Positions 1 through 10,519 of a DNA stretch of 59,056 nucleotides are shown here, piece by piece. Below the pieces are notes generated by a model. The model was not told the origin of the DNA and did no database searches. It was given only the letters and a program-made list of their open reading frames with translations. Source of the stretch: an uncultured Bacilli bacterium (GTDB taxonomy: Bacteria; Bacillota_I; Bacilli_A; RF39; UBA660); the NCBI GenBank assembly GCA_947627675.1, contig CANQWY010000004.1, positions 1-59,056 of the forward strand, in the 5' to 3' direction. Both the position numbers and the translations under genes were made by a program. How positions within the stretch are numbered: position 1 is the first letter of the stretch; each line of letters starts with the position of its first letter.

Positions 1-202
1 AGTGACTTATTATATATTACATTTGAGACATTTTTAAAAGTTAACACTTAAGACATTATCATAAATTAATCATATAGTAAACTCGGAATTTTATAGTTCG
101 AGTTTTAAAATGTTTGAAGTTATGATATAATTTTTATATGTTAAACTGATATGTATGTCATTTATTACATATTGATATATCTAATATAGGAGAAAAATAT
201 TC

Positions 203-760
203 ATGAAAATTGAAAATAAATTGCAAAGTATTAAAGTAATTAATGATTTGGGATTGAATAAATTTCCAGAACAATTATTTAAAAGCGGTGAGAAAACTAA
301 AGTTAAAAATTTTTTAAAACAATATCCTGCTCAATATTATGCTATTAGAGATAGATCCCAAGCTAGTGGAATATATAAATTAAAAGTTGATTTTAATAAA
401 GTTTTAGAAGAAATAAAAGATTATAATTTATTTACTATAAATGTAAGCTCTATAAATTATGTAGATAGTCAATTATTAGTTGGTGAAATAGAATTTTTAA
501 GCAACAATCAAGTTTATGCGATATTAACTACAGATTCGCAAGCATCAGTTAGAGATTCCTTAAAGCACCCAGAATTTAATATTAAAACAGATATCTTTAA
601 TAATGCTTTGTTAAACAAAATACCTCATTTTAATTTTATTTATAGTTATATAGTATCTCATAATTTAAAAGATGTAATTGTTGAGTTTGCACTTTTTAAT
701 AAAGAAGTAGGTATTAAAAAAGAAAAAATTATTATTTATGAATTAAGAACTCATTATTAA
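203..760 (+). CDS. hypothetical protein
   Basis: 185-aa ORF preceded by aggag; no family recognised. Confidence 0.5.
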   Translation: MKIENKLQSIKVINDLGLNKFPEQLFKSGEKTKVKNFLKQYPAQYYAIRDRSQASGIYKLKVDFNKVLEEIKDYNLFTINVSSINYVDSQLLVGEIEFLSNNQVYAILTTDSQASVRDSLKHPEFNIKTDIFNNALLNKIPHFNFIYSYIVSHNLKDVIVEFALFNKEVGIKKEKIIIYELRTHY

Positions 761-780
761 GAAGTTGTTGTACTTCTAAA

Positions 781-842
781 AGCTACACAATTTCTTATGT
801 GGTTCCTTAAACTTATGACATTGACGAAGAAGCATAACAACC
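781..842. repeat. solo IS end remnant, diverged copy of the right end of the IS at 7668-9242
   Basis: agctacacaatttcttatgtggttccttaaacttatgacattgacgaagaagcataacaac matches aaactacacaatttcttatgtagttccttaaactgatgacattgaggaaggagtatgacaac at 9181-9242 with few differences. Confidence 0.75.
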
Positions 843-1069
843 TTTTGTATTAATTTATAGTTTCATTATAATATGTCGAGTATTTAATAATGCAGTTCAT
901 ATTCCAAGATTTCAATAATCCGAATTAGCGCATATATTATATAGATATACTACAATTTGTTTATACCGCTATTCATCATTAGTTATATTACCATCTAAAA
1001 AGCCAATAATCTTATTAATCAATCAGAAAGAATTATTTTTAGCAAATTGATTTATATATAAAAGTTGTT

Positions 1070-1099
1070 AAAAGCGAATGAGTTTTTTCATTCGCTTTT
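1070..1099. terminator. hairpin terminator
   Basis: AAAAGCGAATGA-gtttt-TCATTCGCTTTT inverted repeat with T run. Confidence 0.6.
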
Positions 1100-1148
1100 A
1101 AGCTTACAATATCTTTAATTACTAAAATTTTGAATTGAATGCGATAAA

Positions 1149-1556
1149 TTAAATATTTTCAGACTTTATTTTTTGTTTATCTTTTAATTTTAATATTATT
1201 GGTATTAAAAATATAAATCCGAAAATTATCATAGTAATTCCAGAATATGTTGAAGACTGGCTGATAAAATCATTTGGATCCTTTGGGTTATACAAAATTA
1301 TTATTTTTTGCCCAATATACTTATGACTAGTAACATTTACATATCCAGAATATTCATTTCCATCTACAGAAAATTTTGCACTTGCATTCCAGTATTTAAT
1401 ATCTCTATACGTGTCATATACTCTTTCACAATATGTAATTTCTCCTATAGCTCTTTTCATAGTTATATTAGAACTTAATGCATATAGTCCAATTAGTACG
1501 AAAAAAATAACTATTATAGATAATATTATTAATTCGATATCCTTTTTTTCTTTCAT
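1149..1556 (-). CDS. DUF3592-like membrane protein
   Basis: two TM segments around a domain with 'IILYNPKDPNDFI', similar in layout to the protein at 31082. Confidence 0.5.
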   Translation of the reverse strand: MKEKKDIELIILSIIVIFFVLIGLYALSSNITMKRAIGEITYCERVYDTYRDIKYWNASAKFSVDGNEYSGYVNVTSHKYIGQKIIILYNPKDPNDFISQSSTYSGITMIIFGFIFLIPIILKLKDKQKIKSENI

Positions 1557-1928
1557 ATAAATTATTGTAGATCCTCCTTCGCCTTAATTTTATGACGTCT
1601 ACTGAATTAGCCCAAATCAATAATTCCTTCAAAAAAACGTTTTTGCTTGGTTAATATGCATTTTATAAAATACAATGTTAACAATTACAAATAGAATTAA
1701 TTACATTAATAAAACAAGTATTCTTATATTGATTTGTTCAAAAAAGCAATAAATTTAGTCTTTATAATATTTAAAATATTTTTATTTTAGTTACCCTCCC
1801 ATCTTAATAAAGATTATCATAAATTTAAGTCTTTATCAATAATTAAAAAATTTACTATTTTTTCTGAATAGTTCATAAAAATTTGATTAATTTTATGATA
1901 TAATATATTCAAAGTTTGGAGGTTTCTT

Positions 1929-2528
1929 ATGGGAAATTTGAAAGAAGAATATGACAAAATAATAGATGAAAGAAAAAAAATAATTGCAGAAATGAAAAAA
2001 CTTGAAGAAAATAAAATAATAAAAAGATATTGTGAGTTAAAAAGACAAAATAAAAGCTTATATAATGATCAACTTAGTTTATACAAAAATATGAAAAAGG
2101 AAGAATATGCAGCTTGTAATCATATTTTGGTATATTCTAAGATTGATCATGATGAATATGGCAATCATACATATGAAAGTTGCGGATGTATAAAGTGTGG
2201 TCTAGATAATAGTGTTTTAAATGGAGCACGTGACTGGCTAGGTGGCACACAGAAAATAATGTATGATTACTTAAAGGAGAATTATCTTAGTAGTAATTTT
2301 GGTGGAATTCAAACTGGAATTTTATGTGATATAGATTTAGCACAAGCAATATATACAAAAATTAAAAATGCCTATCCTAGCATTGATGATACAACAGCTA
2401 TAAAATTTTTTAAATATTCATTAGAAAATATAAGAAACGTTAAAGTAAATGATGAAAGGAAAGTAAGTAGAGCTAAAAGGTTATCACTAGATCCCAACTT
2501 CAAAAAGTGGTATAGTAGCGATATCTAA
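1929..2528 (+). CDS. hypothetical protein with N-terminal coiled coil and CxxC-type cysteines
   Basis: ORF with ggagg RBS; motif SCGCIKCG. Confidence 0.5.
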   Translation: MGNLKEEYDKIIDERKKIIAEMKKLEENKIIKRYCELKRQNKSLYNDQLSLYKNMKKEEYAACNHILVYSKIDHDEYGNHTYESCGCIKCGLDNSVLNGARDWLGGTQKIMYDYLKENYLSSNFGGIQTGILCDIDLAQAIYTKIKNAYPSIDDTTAIKFFKYSLENIRNVKVNDERKVSRAKRLSLDPNFKKWYSSDI

Positions 2529-2718
2529 AATTGTTAAAAATTATATTTTTAAAGTATTAAAGTTATCGGACTTTTTCCTCATGTAATTAATTTAAGAAAC
2601 TATATTTACTATCAATTAGCATTAGTTTATTTTTAGATGAAATAGGATTTATTCTTATTAATCGAAAAACATAATTGCAGATTTTTAATAATATATGGAT
2701 TAGAAAGTAGGTGATAAT

Positions 2719-3474
2719 ATGGCTATTGATTCTCATATGCATATTAATAGTTTATTATTAGAAAATAAAGAAAAATATATATCTGCTATAAATAATAATT
2801 ATCTGATTGAAAGTGTTATTAATGTTGGATTAGATTTAAAATCTTCAGAAGAATCTATAACCATATCAAAAGCAAATCATAAATTTTTTTCATCTGTTGG
2901 GATACATCCCTTATATATTGAATCTCAAAATTTGAGTGATTTATATAATTTAGCTATTAACCCAAAAGTTATTGCTATTGGCGAAATAGGATTAGACAGT
3001 ACTAAAAGCAATTTTGAAGTTCAAAAAAAATATTTAATAGAACAAATTATAATAGCAAATGAAGTTCATTTGCCTGTAATTATACATTCTAATAATTCTA
3101 ATAAACTAGTGATTGATATATTTGAAAAATATGTAAAACCAAAATACGGCTGTGTATTCCACTGTTTTCAGCCTGATTTAGAAGATTTAAAATACTTGGT
3201 AAAAAATGATTTTTATATATCTTTTGCTGGTAGAATAACTTATAAAAACGCCAAAAAATCTATTGAAGTTGCTAATATAGTTCCCGATGATTTATTTTTA
3301 GTGGAAACAGATAGTCCATATATATCGCCAGAACCATTAAGGGAAAAAATTAATGAAACAGCAAATATAAAATATATAATTAACAAACTTGCTGAAATAA
3401 AGCAAAGAGATTATGATGAAATTGAACAAATTACTAGGGAAAATGCTAAAAGCTTATTTAAAAAAATTAAATAG
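2719..3474 (+). CDS. tatD: TatD family metal-dependent DNase
   Basis: DSHMHIN, SVGIHPL, IGEIGLD, HCFQ, VETDSPY motifs. Confidence 0.9.
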   Translation: MAIDSHMHINSLLLENKEKYISAINNNYLIESVINVGLDLKSSEESITISKANHKFFSSVGIHPLYIESQNLSDLYNLAINPKVIAIGEIGLDSTKSNFEVQKKYLIEQIIIANEVHLPVIIHSNNSNKLVIDIFEKYVKPKYGCVFHCFQPDLEDLKYLVKNDFYISFAGRITYKNAKKSIEVANIVPDDLFLVETDSPYISPEPLREKINETANIKYIINKLAEIKQRDYDEIEQITRENAKSLFKKIK

Positions 3475-3681
3475 AATATTGTAATACTTATTAGTAAGGA
3501 CATCAGTAACATTTCTATTTAAACTATTTCGAGCTTAATATAAAAGGATAGTATCTTAGGTTATTTTGATTATTTGTAAAAATTTATAAGTGGTTAACCA
3601 TTTTGTTAAAATAAAATAATTGTTGATATAAATAATGATTTACTATAAAATATTATAACAAAATGTTAATGAGGTGTTTTT

Positions 3682-4194
3682 ATGATTGTATATAGATGTT
3701 TAACTAGTAATGAAATGATTTCAATGATTAATAATAAAGATTATCAAACTGCATTAATTAAAGGGGATAATACATTTCATTATGAGCTAGGAATCTCCTA
3801 TAAACATTTTTTCATTTATGCAGATCATGCCAATTATTTTCGAAAAAAGAACGGAATATTCTATCCAGTAATTGGGCAATTTGTAATCCCTAATGAGATT
3901 ATAAAGGAAACTGGGTTCGGATTTTATAGCGATGTAAAAACAATGAGAAATGATAAATTATATAATTGGTATATGCCACTTCCAGAACTTATTATTTCAG
4001 AAGAAGACTTTAAAAGTTATTATTTATATAAAATAGAATCAGAATTATATTCCGATTTTATTGAGAAAAGATTGAATAAAGATGATAATGTAAAATTTAA
4101 TGAACCAATTGAGGACTATTTTATATACGATGGCAAAGGAAAGCATGGTATGACCGGCTATTTGGACTACTCTTATGCAGATTATATATTATGA
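3682..4194 (+). CDS. hypothetical protein
   Basis: ORF with gaggtg RBS. Confidence 0.5.
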   Translation: MIVYRCLTSNEMISMINNKDYQTALIKGDNTFHYELGISYKHFFIYADHANYFRKKNGIFYPVIGQFVIPNEIIKETGFGFYSDVKTMRNDKLYNWYMPLPELIISEEDFKSYYLYKIESELYSDFIEKRLNKDDNVKFNEPIEDYFIYDGKGKHGMTGYLDYSYADYIL

Positions 4195-4439
4195 AATGAC
4201 TTTCCAGCTAGCTAATAAAAATGATATGAATATGTATAAAGTAGCTGAATTATTGAAAAATATGAATCTTCATTATAATATACAAAAATATTTTGAAAAT
4301 AATACTGAACTTTTTGAAAAGCAAACAAAAAAATATTTGAAAGCCAAAAAGTTGGCTTATAAACGATTATCTTAATTTATAATTTAAAAATTATCTATTT
4401 AATTTCTCTTTAACTTTATAACATTGAAAATAAGCAGAT

Positions 4440-4870
4440 CAACTATTTTTGAGAACATTATAGTTTGTAAACCTTACTTCACAGTTTTTTAGTCCTCTAT
4501 TTAAGAACTTACCATCTTTAATTCCTTCAAAATATGCACTAAAAATTATACACCACTATGATCTATAATTAAAACGTTATCATATTTTTTATATTTTAAC
4601 TCATTAAAAAAATCAACACTCTTTTAAAAAAAATGTATATTTTCATTAATTCCATAATTAACATTACTATAATAATTCCAATATTCTTCTCTATTAGTAA
4701 CTTCAAGTGATTATCCGCTTAAAGTTTCGCAACTTCCTTACCTTAATCTTTCATCAGTAGTTATTTGATTATCCTAATTTGTTAGAATATATTCTGTATG
4801 AGTTGCTTTTAGTAAAAGTGAAGATATAACAATATCAAAATGAATATCTTTTAGAATTTGTTTTATAAAT
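4440..4870 (-). pseudogene. decayed histidine phosphatase (phosphoglycerate-mutase-like)
   Basis: reverse-strand fragments read LKDIHFDIVISS..., ..DERLR.., SYDNVLII-like 'KYDNVLIIDHSGV', interrupted by stops and frameshifts. Confidence 0.5.
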
Positions 4871-5232
4871 AGCCAAATATATCAATTAAAATTATAGCCT
4901 AAGTTTGAACATTTTAAAACTCAAACCATAAAAGATCGAGTTTTGTATTAATATGGTGCAAATTACGTAGTAATATACAACTTTAAAAAATGATAATTGA
5001 TAATATGTATAATTTTTTATAGATACTGCATATGTAAAAAAGTATTGCCGTAAAAAATAATTTATGCACCGAATAATAGATCCTAAATTTTTTATTGTCG
5101 GACAGGTTTAAGGAATAAGTAAACTCATGCTTCTATTAGCAAAAAGGTACTATAGTAAATCCATATAAATTCATAATTATCACCACATGAATTATAGCAT
5201 ATATTTTTTTGTAAATTAAATTTTTAATTTAT

Positions 5233-5865
5233 TTAATAATGTCTTTTATCTCTAGCATGTGCCCAAGCTTCAGCTTCTTTCCTTCTAATTCTTTTAAAGT
5301 CTTTTACTAATCTTTTATTTGCACTACTAACTTGTTTGCCTATATTATTAGTTGAAAATCTATAATTCGATTCTGGTAGATGAATTAAAAGATATTTTGC
5401 ATAAGATCTTAAGTAGAAATTAGAAATTCCTTCAATTTCACTCATAATTTCATCTGAGTTTTCTAAAAAACATTTTTTTATAAAAGTGTGACAAATCTCT
5501 TGTTCCTCTTGAGTTAATTTTAATTTCGCATATTTTTGTATATCAAAATTAGGAATATTATTTTTAATTCTATTTAATCTATCATATTGTTCTATAGTAG
5601 TTTGACCAATACTAAAATTTCTATTTTCGATATCAGGTTTATTTCCAGTTGTTTCTTGAATAAATGAATATAGATTTTTTATATTGTATAAAATAAATCT
5701 ATCTTCAATTAATCTATCTTTAAACTTTGCATTATTTAAATTAGAAGTAAAACAAGAGGGCATAAATTCGATCCATTTTCTTAAGTTTTCAATATCTGCC
5801 AAATTAATTGAATCACTGGTACATATTGTTATCATAAAAAACTCCTCTTTTCTAAAGTATATCAT
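5233..5865 (-). CDS. hypothetical protein
   Basis: ORF; internal ATG at 'MITICTSDS' follows gaggag and is the likelier start. Confidence 0.5.
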   Translation of the reverse strand: MIYFRKEEFFMITICTSDSINLADIENLRKWIEFMPSCFTSNLNNAKFKDRLIEDRFILYNIKNLYSFIQETTGNKPDIENRNFSIGQTTIEQYDRLNRIKNNIPNFDIQKYAKLKLTQEEQEICHTFIKKCFLENSDEIMSEIEGISNFYLRSYAKYLLIHLPESNYRFSTNNIGKQVSSANKRLVKDFKRIRRKEAEAWAHARDKRHY

Positions 5866-6059
5866 ATCACAAAATCTGATATTGATAAATATTAGAATGT
5901 CATATATTTTGTTTTGACAAAATATTTAATCCAGTAATAATTAATTAAATAAACTTTATAAAAATTTGGATTTATAGATAGCTTTAGTAAATATGAAATT
6001 ATAGGTTTAACAGTATCAAAATTAAATTAATGTTAATTTAATATATTCCTCCTTACATT

Positions 6060-6535
6060 TGCTATTCTTTTATTTCGCAATTTCTTTGTCCGCTTATTTT
6101 TAGAAGTATTCCGTCATTTGGCATTTCTTGAAAATAAAATTGTATAGTTCTTGCAACAGCATAATGAGTGACTAACAATATATTTTTGTCACTATATTTA
6201 AACTTAATTTCATCTAAAAATAATGCACCCTATTAAAAAGTTGTGGTAATGTTTCAAGTTCTTCTATTGGCTTAGTTGAATAATAATTATAATATTCTGT
6301 AAAATAGTAATTATCTAATATAGTTCTTGTTAATTTTCCACCTTATCTTTCCATTAATCTATCATCATATATTACTGGAATTTTATTCACATTTACTAAT
6401 TCCATAGTGTGTTTAGTTCTTTTTATAGGTGAACATATTATAAGATCAATATCAAGTTTTTTACATTTTTACTTGCTTTGCTTGCTTGTTTTATTCCAAT
6501 TTGTTTGACCATGTCTAAGTACATATAATTTCATC
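6060..6535 (-). pseudogene. decayed histidine phosphatase
   Basis: ATG at 6535 gives MKLYVLRHGQTNWNKTSK then stop/frameshift; later fragments (DIDLIICSPIKRTKHTMELVNVNKIPVIYDDRLM..., DKNILLVTHYAVARTIQFYFQEMPND) show the rest of the fold. Confidence 0.7.
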
Positions 6536-6536
6536 T

Positions 6537-7256
6537 TTACTTCCTTTCAATTAACTCTTTTAATTTATCTGGAAAATTTACGGTCATTCCATCTGTATCC
6601 AAATAATATACCTTTTCCATAATTTTAATGTTTGGAATTCCCTATAATCTTACACTAAGCTTATTATCTCTTGCTAGTTTAATTCCTGATTCTGAAACTA
6701 ACTTAGCTGGTGGACATATTTGATTTCCACTAATATTAATTAATTCTTTTATATTATTTTCATTTATATCTTCTTCGATAAGCCAACCTATTTTTATAAA
6801 ATTATCTAATTTTCTGATTTTTAATAAATTATTATAAATAAAAGAAGTGATATATACATTATGACTATCATAATATTTTTTTATAATTTCTAGTGTTTGT
6901 TTTTCTATATTTTCATCTTTTAATTCTATAGCTAACACTAAATTCCTGTTTTGTACTTCTTTCATAAAATCTTCAAATAGAACTATCTTTTCATCTTTGT
7001 ATTTTGTACTAAACCAACTACCAAAATCTAATTTTAATAATTCTTTATAAGTATAATCAGCTATTTTTCCTGTGCCATTTGATTTTTTATCTATTCTTTC
7101 GTCATGGAATATAACTATTTTATTGTCTTTAGTCTTTTGTAAGTCTAACTCTATTCCATTTGCTCCTATTTCAAATGCCTTTTTAAATGCTGACATTGTA
7201 TTTTCTGGTGCATATGCCGATGCACCTCTATGAGCATAATTTATAAAAGTATTCAT
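6537..7256 (-). pseudogene. glycerophosphodiester phosphodiesterase with in-frame amber codon
   Basis: NYAHRGASAYAPENTMSAFKKAFEIGANGIELDLQKTKDNKIVIFHDERIDK (GDPD); stops at TAG after SVRL, then continues in same frame GIPNIKIMEKVYYLDTDGMTVNFPDKLKELIERK. Confidence 0.85.
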
Positions 7257-7667
7257 TCTATACTCCTTCTATATTTAATTTATTAGAAGTATATTATCAT
7301 AAAAATTAGATATTTTCAACAAGCATTGCCTAAGATAAATTATCTTGTACATATAACAATATTAGATAATTTTTAAGCTTTTAGTTAGGAACACCCTGAT
7401 ATCTTTACAAAACGAAGTTTTGAAAGTGTCATAGTTGGTTACATACTTTTGCAAGAAAGTTATGTAATAGTTCTTAATTGATTTTTTGCTTATCTATCCA
7501 CTGAAAGTAACAATATTAAACAAAAATAATAAAATTAGTGTACTTAAATAATGCATTCTCGCTAGGTATTTTGACATATACATCAAAATAACCTAAGGGG
7601 TTATCTTTTTATATCAATATTCAAAAAAATTCGAATAGATTCGTCAATGGTGCTCTAAAGGAAGAAG

Positions 7668-9242
7668 CAATGTCATCAGTTTAAGGAACTACATAAGAAA
7701 ATGTGTAGTTTTTATTATGTGTAAATGATAAAATGAATATATAGAATAAAAGGAGTTAAATTAGTGGTAAAATTTAATAAAGAAGGAATTGAATTAATTA
7801 GAACTAAAATAAATTCAGAAGAATTAAAAAATATAGGAAGGTTAACAACAAATAGTTTTACAAGAGAAAGAAAAATGGGATTTCAAAAACTAATGAAATA
7901 TATATTAAATAAGAAAGGGCTAAGTACAAATATGGAAATTAATAATTTTTATAATGATATAAATGAAGATGAAAATATATCGAATCAGTCATTGTTAGAT
8001 CAAAGATTAAAATTAAATCCTGATGTTTTTATATCGTTAAACAATGATTATTTAAAGTTGTTTTATCAAGAACATAAAGATGAAGTTAAATTATATAAAG
8101 GGTATTTATTAAAAGCAATAGATGGAAGTGATTTTGAAATACCAAACACGAAAGAAACAAAAGAAGTATATGGGAATGTTGGAACAAAAGTCAAAGATAA
8201 AGAAGATACTATAGCAAGAGCAACTATATCAACAAGTTATGATGTATTAAATAAATATATAATTGAAGGATTTATTTTACCATATAGAACAAGTGAAAAT
8301 AAAAGTGCATTAGAGCATATAAAACACGATCAAGAAATAACTTCAAATTATAATTCCATTTACATAATGGATAGAGGTTATATATCAATAGAGTTAATGC
8401 TTTATTGTTTAAAAAATAATATAAAATTTTTAATCAGATTAGATAGTACATCATATAAAAAAGAAAGAGAAAAAATAAAAACAAAAGACGAATACATTGA
8501 ATTAGAATATCATAATAACAGATTAAAGAGAAGACATTATCAAAGTGAAGAAATAAGACTTTATGCCAAAAAAATAAAATCATCAAAATTAAGAGTTGTA
8601 ACTAATGTATTAGATACTGGAGAAATAGAACAATTAATAACAAATTTAAGTACTGATGAATTTACATATGAAGATATTGTAGAATTATATAATAAAAGAT
8701 GGGGAATAGAAACATTATATTATAGTTTAAAATGGAAGTTGAAAACTGAAAAATTTACTAGCAGTTTTAAGATAATAATAGAACAAGATTTTTTCTCAAG
8801 CGTATTAGTATATAATATGATTCAATCTATGATAAAGGAGGCAGAAGAAAAAATAGAAAAGAAAAAATACAAGCATGAAATGACAATAAATGAAAATATA
8901 GCAGTTGGATTATTTAAAAATGAGATGATAAAAATAATGTTAGAAAAAGATGAAAATAATAGATTAAAAATGTATGATAAATTGATAGAAAAAATATGTA
9001 AATATAAAATACCCATTAGAAAAGATAGAAAATATAAGGTAAGATTTAGTCCTTATAACAAGAATAGTTATAATAAGTTAAGTAGTATTTAAATAAAAAT
9101 ATGAATGTTTTAAACATCAATAATTGTTGATGAGTTTTGTTATGGAACAAATTAGTTGAAATCTAAATTTATGAAAATTAAAACTACACAATTTCTTATG
9201 TAGTTCCTTAAACTGATGACATTGAGGAAGGAGTATGACAAC
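7668..9242 (+). mobile_element. IS4-like insertion sequence with ~44-bp inverted repeats (outer limits uncertain)
   Basis: left caatgtcatcagtttaaggaactacataagaaaatgtgtagttt is the near-perfect reverse complement of 9181-9224; transposase ORF between. Confidence 0.8.
7764..9092 (+). CDS. IS4-family DDE transposase
   Basis: AIDGSDFEIP, YIMDRGYIS, Y-NKRWGIETLYYSLKWKLKTEKFTS (DDE and YREK-like signature). Confidence 0.9.
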   Translation: MVKFNKEGIELIRTKINSEELKNIGRLTTNSFTRERKMGFQKLMKYILNKKGLSTNMEINNFYNDINEDENISNQSLLDQRLKLNPDVFISLNNDYLKLFYQEHKDEVKLYKGYLLKAIDGSDFEIPNTKETKEVYGNVGTKVKDKEDTIARATISTSYDVLNKYIIEGFILPYRTSENKSALEHIKHDQEITSNYNSIYIMDRGYISIELMLYCLKNNIKFLIRLDSTSYKKEREKIKTKDEYIELEYHNNRLKRRHYQSEEIRLYAKKIKSSKLRVVTNVLDTGEIEQLITNLSTDEFTYEDIVELYNKRWGIETLYYSLKWKLKTEKFTSSFKIIIEQDFFSSVLVYNMIQSMIKEAEEKIEKKKYKHEMTINENIAVGLFKNEMIKIMLEKDENNRLKMYDKLIEKICKYKIPIRKDRKYKVRFSPYNKNSYNKLSSI

Positions 9243-9243
9243 T

Positions 9244-9921
9244 TTATTTTATTAATCTTTTTTGTTTTTCTTGTTTGTATAAATATTCTTCTATATGTAT
9301 TTGATGATAGTTTGGATCGTATTTTTGTAAGTTGTTGAAAAAATCCATCATAAGAGCATTGAAAGGTTTATATCTACTACGAGCATTTCGTATTCTAATA
9401 CTTCTTAAATGAGGATATAAATCTTCATAATAAGTAAATTTTAATTTATAATATTCTCCTTCATTGCTAATTGTCATAGAATCAGCATTTTTATAGTCAA
9501 ATGAGACACTATCATCACTAATCCAAATAATTTTTTCATTATTAAAAACTTTTTTATATAATTCACTATTTTTTAAGTCTTGATTTGCTTCAAAAATTCG
9601 TGTATATAATCTTCTTTTTTCATTAATTTCACTACATTGTGACAAATCATAATCACTTACTTGAAATACATCTCCATTCTTAAATGATTTATATAATGTA
9701 TCAAATAAATTATAAATAAACATATTTTCTTTTGTTATAAAAAAATCGTTTTCTTGATTTTTATCAAAAGAAGAAAAATATAAATCTCCGTTATCACAAT
9801 ATATTATTCCTAACTTTTTATTGCTATCTATCAAATAATAATTATAAAATTCACTATCACTTATATTATTTCTTAATATCTTCAATATCATCACCTTCTT
9901 ATTGTTTTTGACAATATGCAA
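9244..9921 (-). CDS. hypothetical protein
   Basis: 225-aa ORF. Confidence 0.5.
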   Translation of the reverse strand: MHIVKNNKKVMILKILRNNISDSEFYNYYLIDSNKKLGIIYCDNGDLYFSSFDKNQENDFFITKENMFIYNLFDTLYKSFKNGDVFQVSDYDLSQCSEINEKRRLYTRIFEANQDLKNSELYKKVFNNEKIIWISDDSVSFDYKNADSMTISNEGEYYKLKFTYYEDLYPHLRSIRIRNARSRYKPFNALMMDFFNNLQKYDPNYHQIHIEEYLYKQEKQKRLIK

Positions 9922-10024
9922 GTGTGTTTTCTAAATTGTCATAAATTTAGTATCAAATTCTATTGTATAAAGAACAATCGTTTGATATAATTTTCATAGG
10001 GAATATTAGTTGTTGAGTGTCTAC

Positions 10025-10050
10025 CAAATCTCTTATAGAGAGGAGATTTG
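10025..10050 (+). promoter_or_regulatory. hairpin sequestering the Shine-Dalgarno of the 30-aa ORF
   Basis: CAAATCTC (10025-10032) pairs with GAGATTTG (10043-10050) and covers aggag; upstream TTGTAT-17-TATAAT at 9963-9991. Confidence 0.55.
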
Positions 10051-10056
10051 ATAAAG

Positions 10057-10149
10057 ATGAAAACTAAGACTTTTGTTATAAAAGTTCTAAAGCTCATTGC
10101 TATCATTTTATTTCTCCTTATCGTTATGATAGTAGTAATAAAAAAATGA
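10057..10149 (+). CDS. 30-aa hydrophobic peptide, candidate type I toxin
   Basis: MKTKTFVIKVLKLIAIILFLLIVMIVVIKK*; below the ORF-track length cutoff. Confidence 0.5.
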   Translation: MKTKTFVIKVLKLIAIILFLLIVMIVVIKK

Positions 10150-10192
10150 CACTTAATTCTTCATTGAATTAAATGTCTAAACAATATTAATT

Positions 10193-10236
10193 GGGTAGGC
10201 ATTCAACTCGCAAAAACTGAATGTTCCCTTTTTTAT
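10193..10236 (+). terminator. hairpin terminator downstream of the small peptide
   Basis: GGGtaggCATTCA...TGAATGttCCC followed by T6. Confidence 0.6.
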
Positions 10237-10336
10237 TTTATGCAAGTTTCCTTGACATATTCATAATAACATAAAAACGACTTTTTGACAAGTCGTTTTA
10301 TATTGTTACTCGAAAAGTCCGAGTTTCCTATCAATC

Positions 10337-10412
10337 TGGTGCCGACTATAGGACTTGAACCTACAACCTACGCGTTACGAGTGCGTTGCTCTACCAATTA
10401 AGCTAAGCCGGC
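10337..10412 (-). tRNA. tRNA-Thr (CGT)
   Basis: reverse strand GCCGGCT...ACGCA-CTCGTAA-CGCGT...GTAGGTTCAAGTCCTAT-AGTCGGCACCA; encoded CCA. Confidence 0.9.
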
Positions 10413-10519
10413 ATTAATTTCTTAACTAATAATAGTATAATACAATTTAGGCAATAATGTATACAATTATTTTTATATTGTGTTATAATATTTTAGTAAA
10501 ATAATAACAAGGTGATTTT

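Noticed and set aside
4175-4375. 66-aa ORF overlapping the end of 3682-4194
   Set aside because: Overlaps preceding gene, no RBS or family; may be decayed sequence
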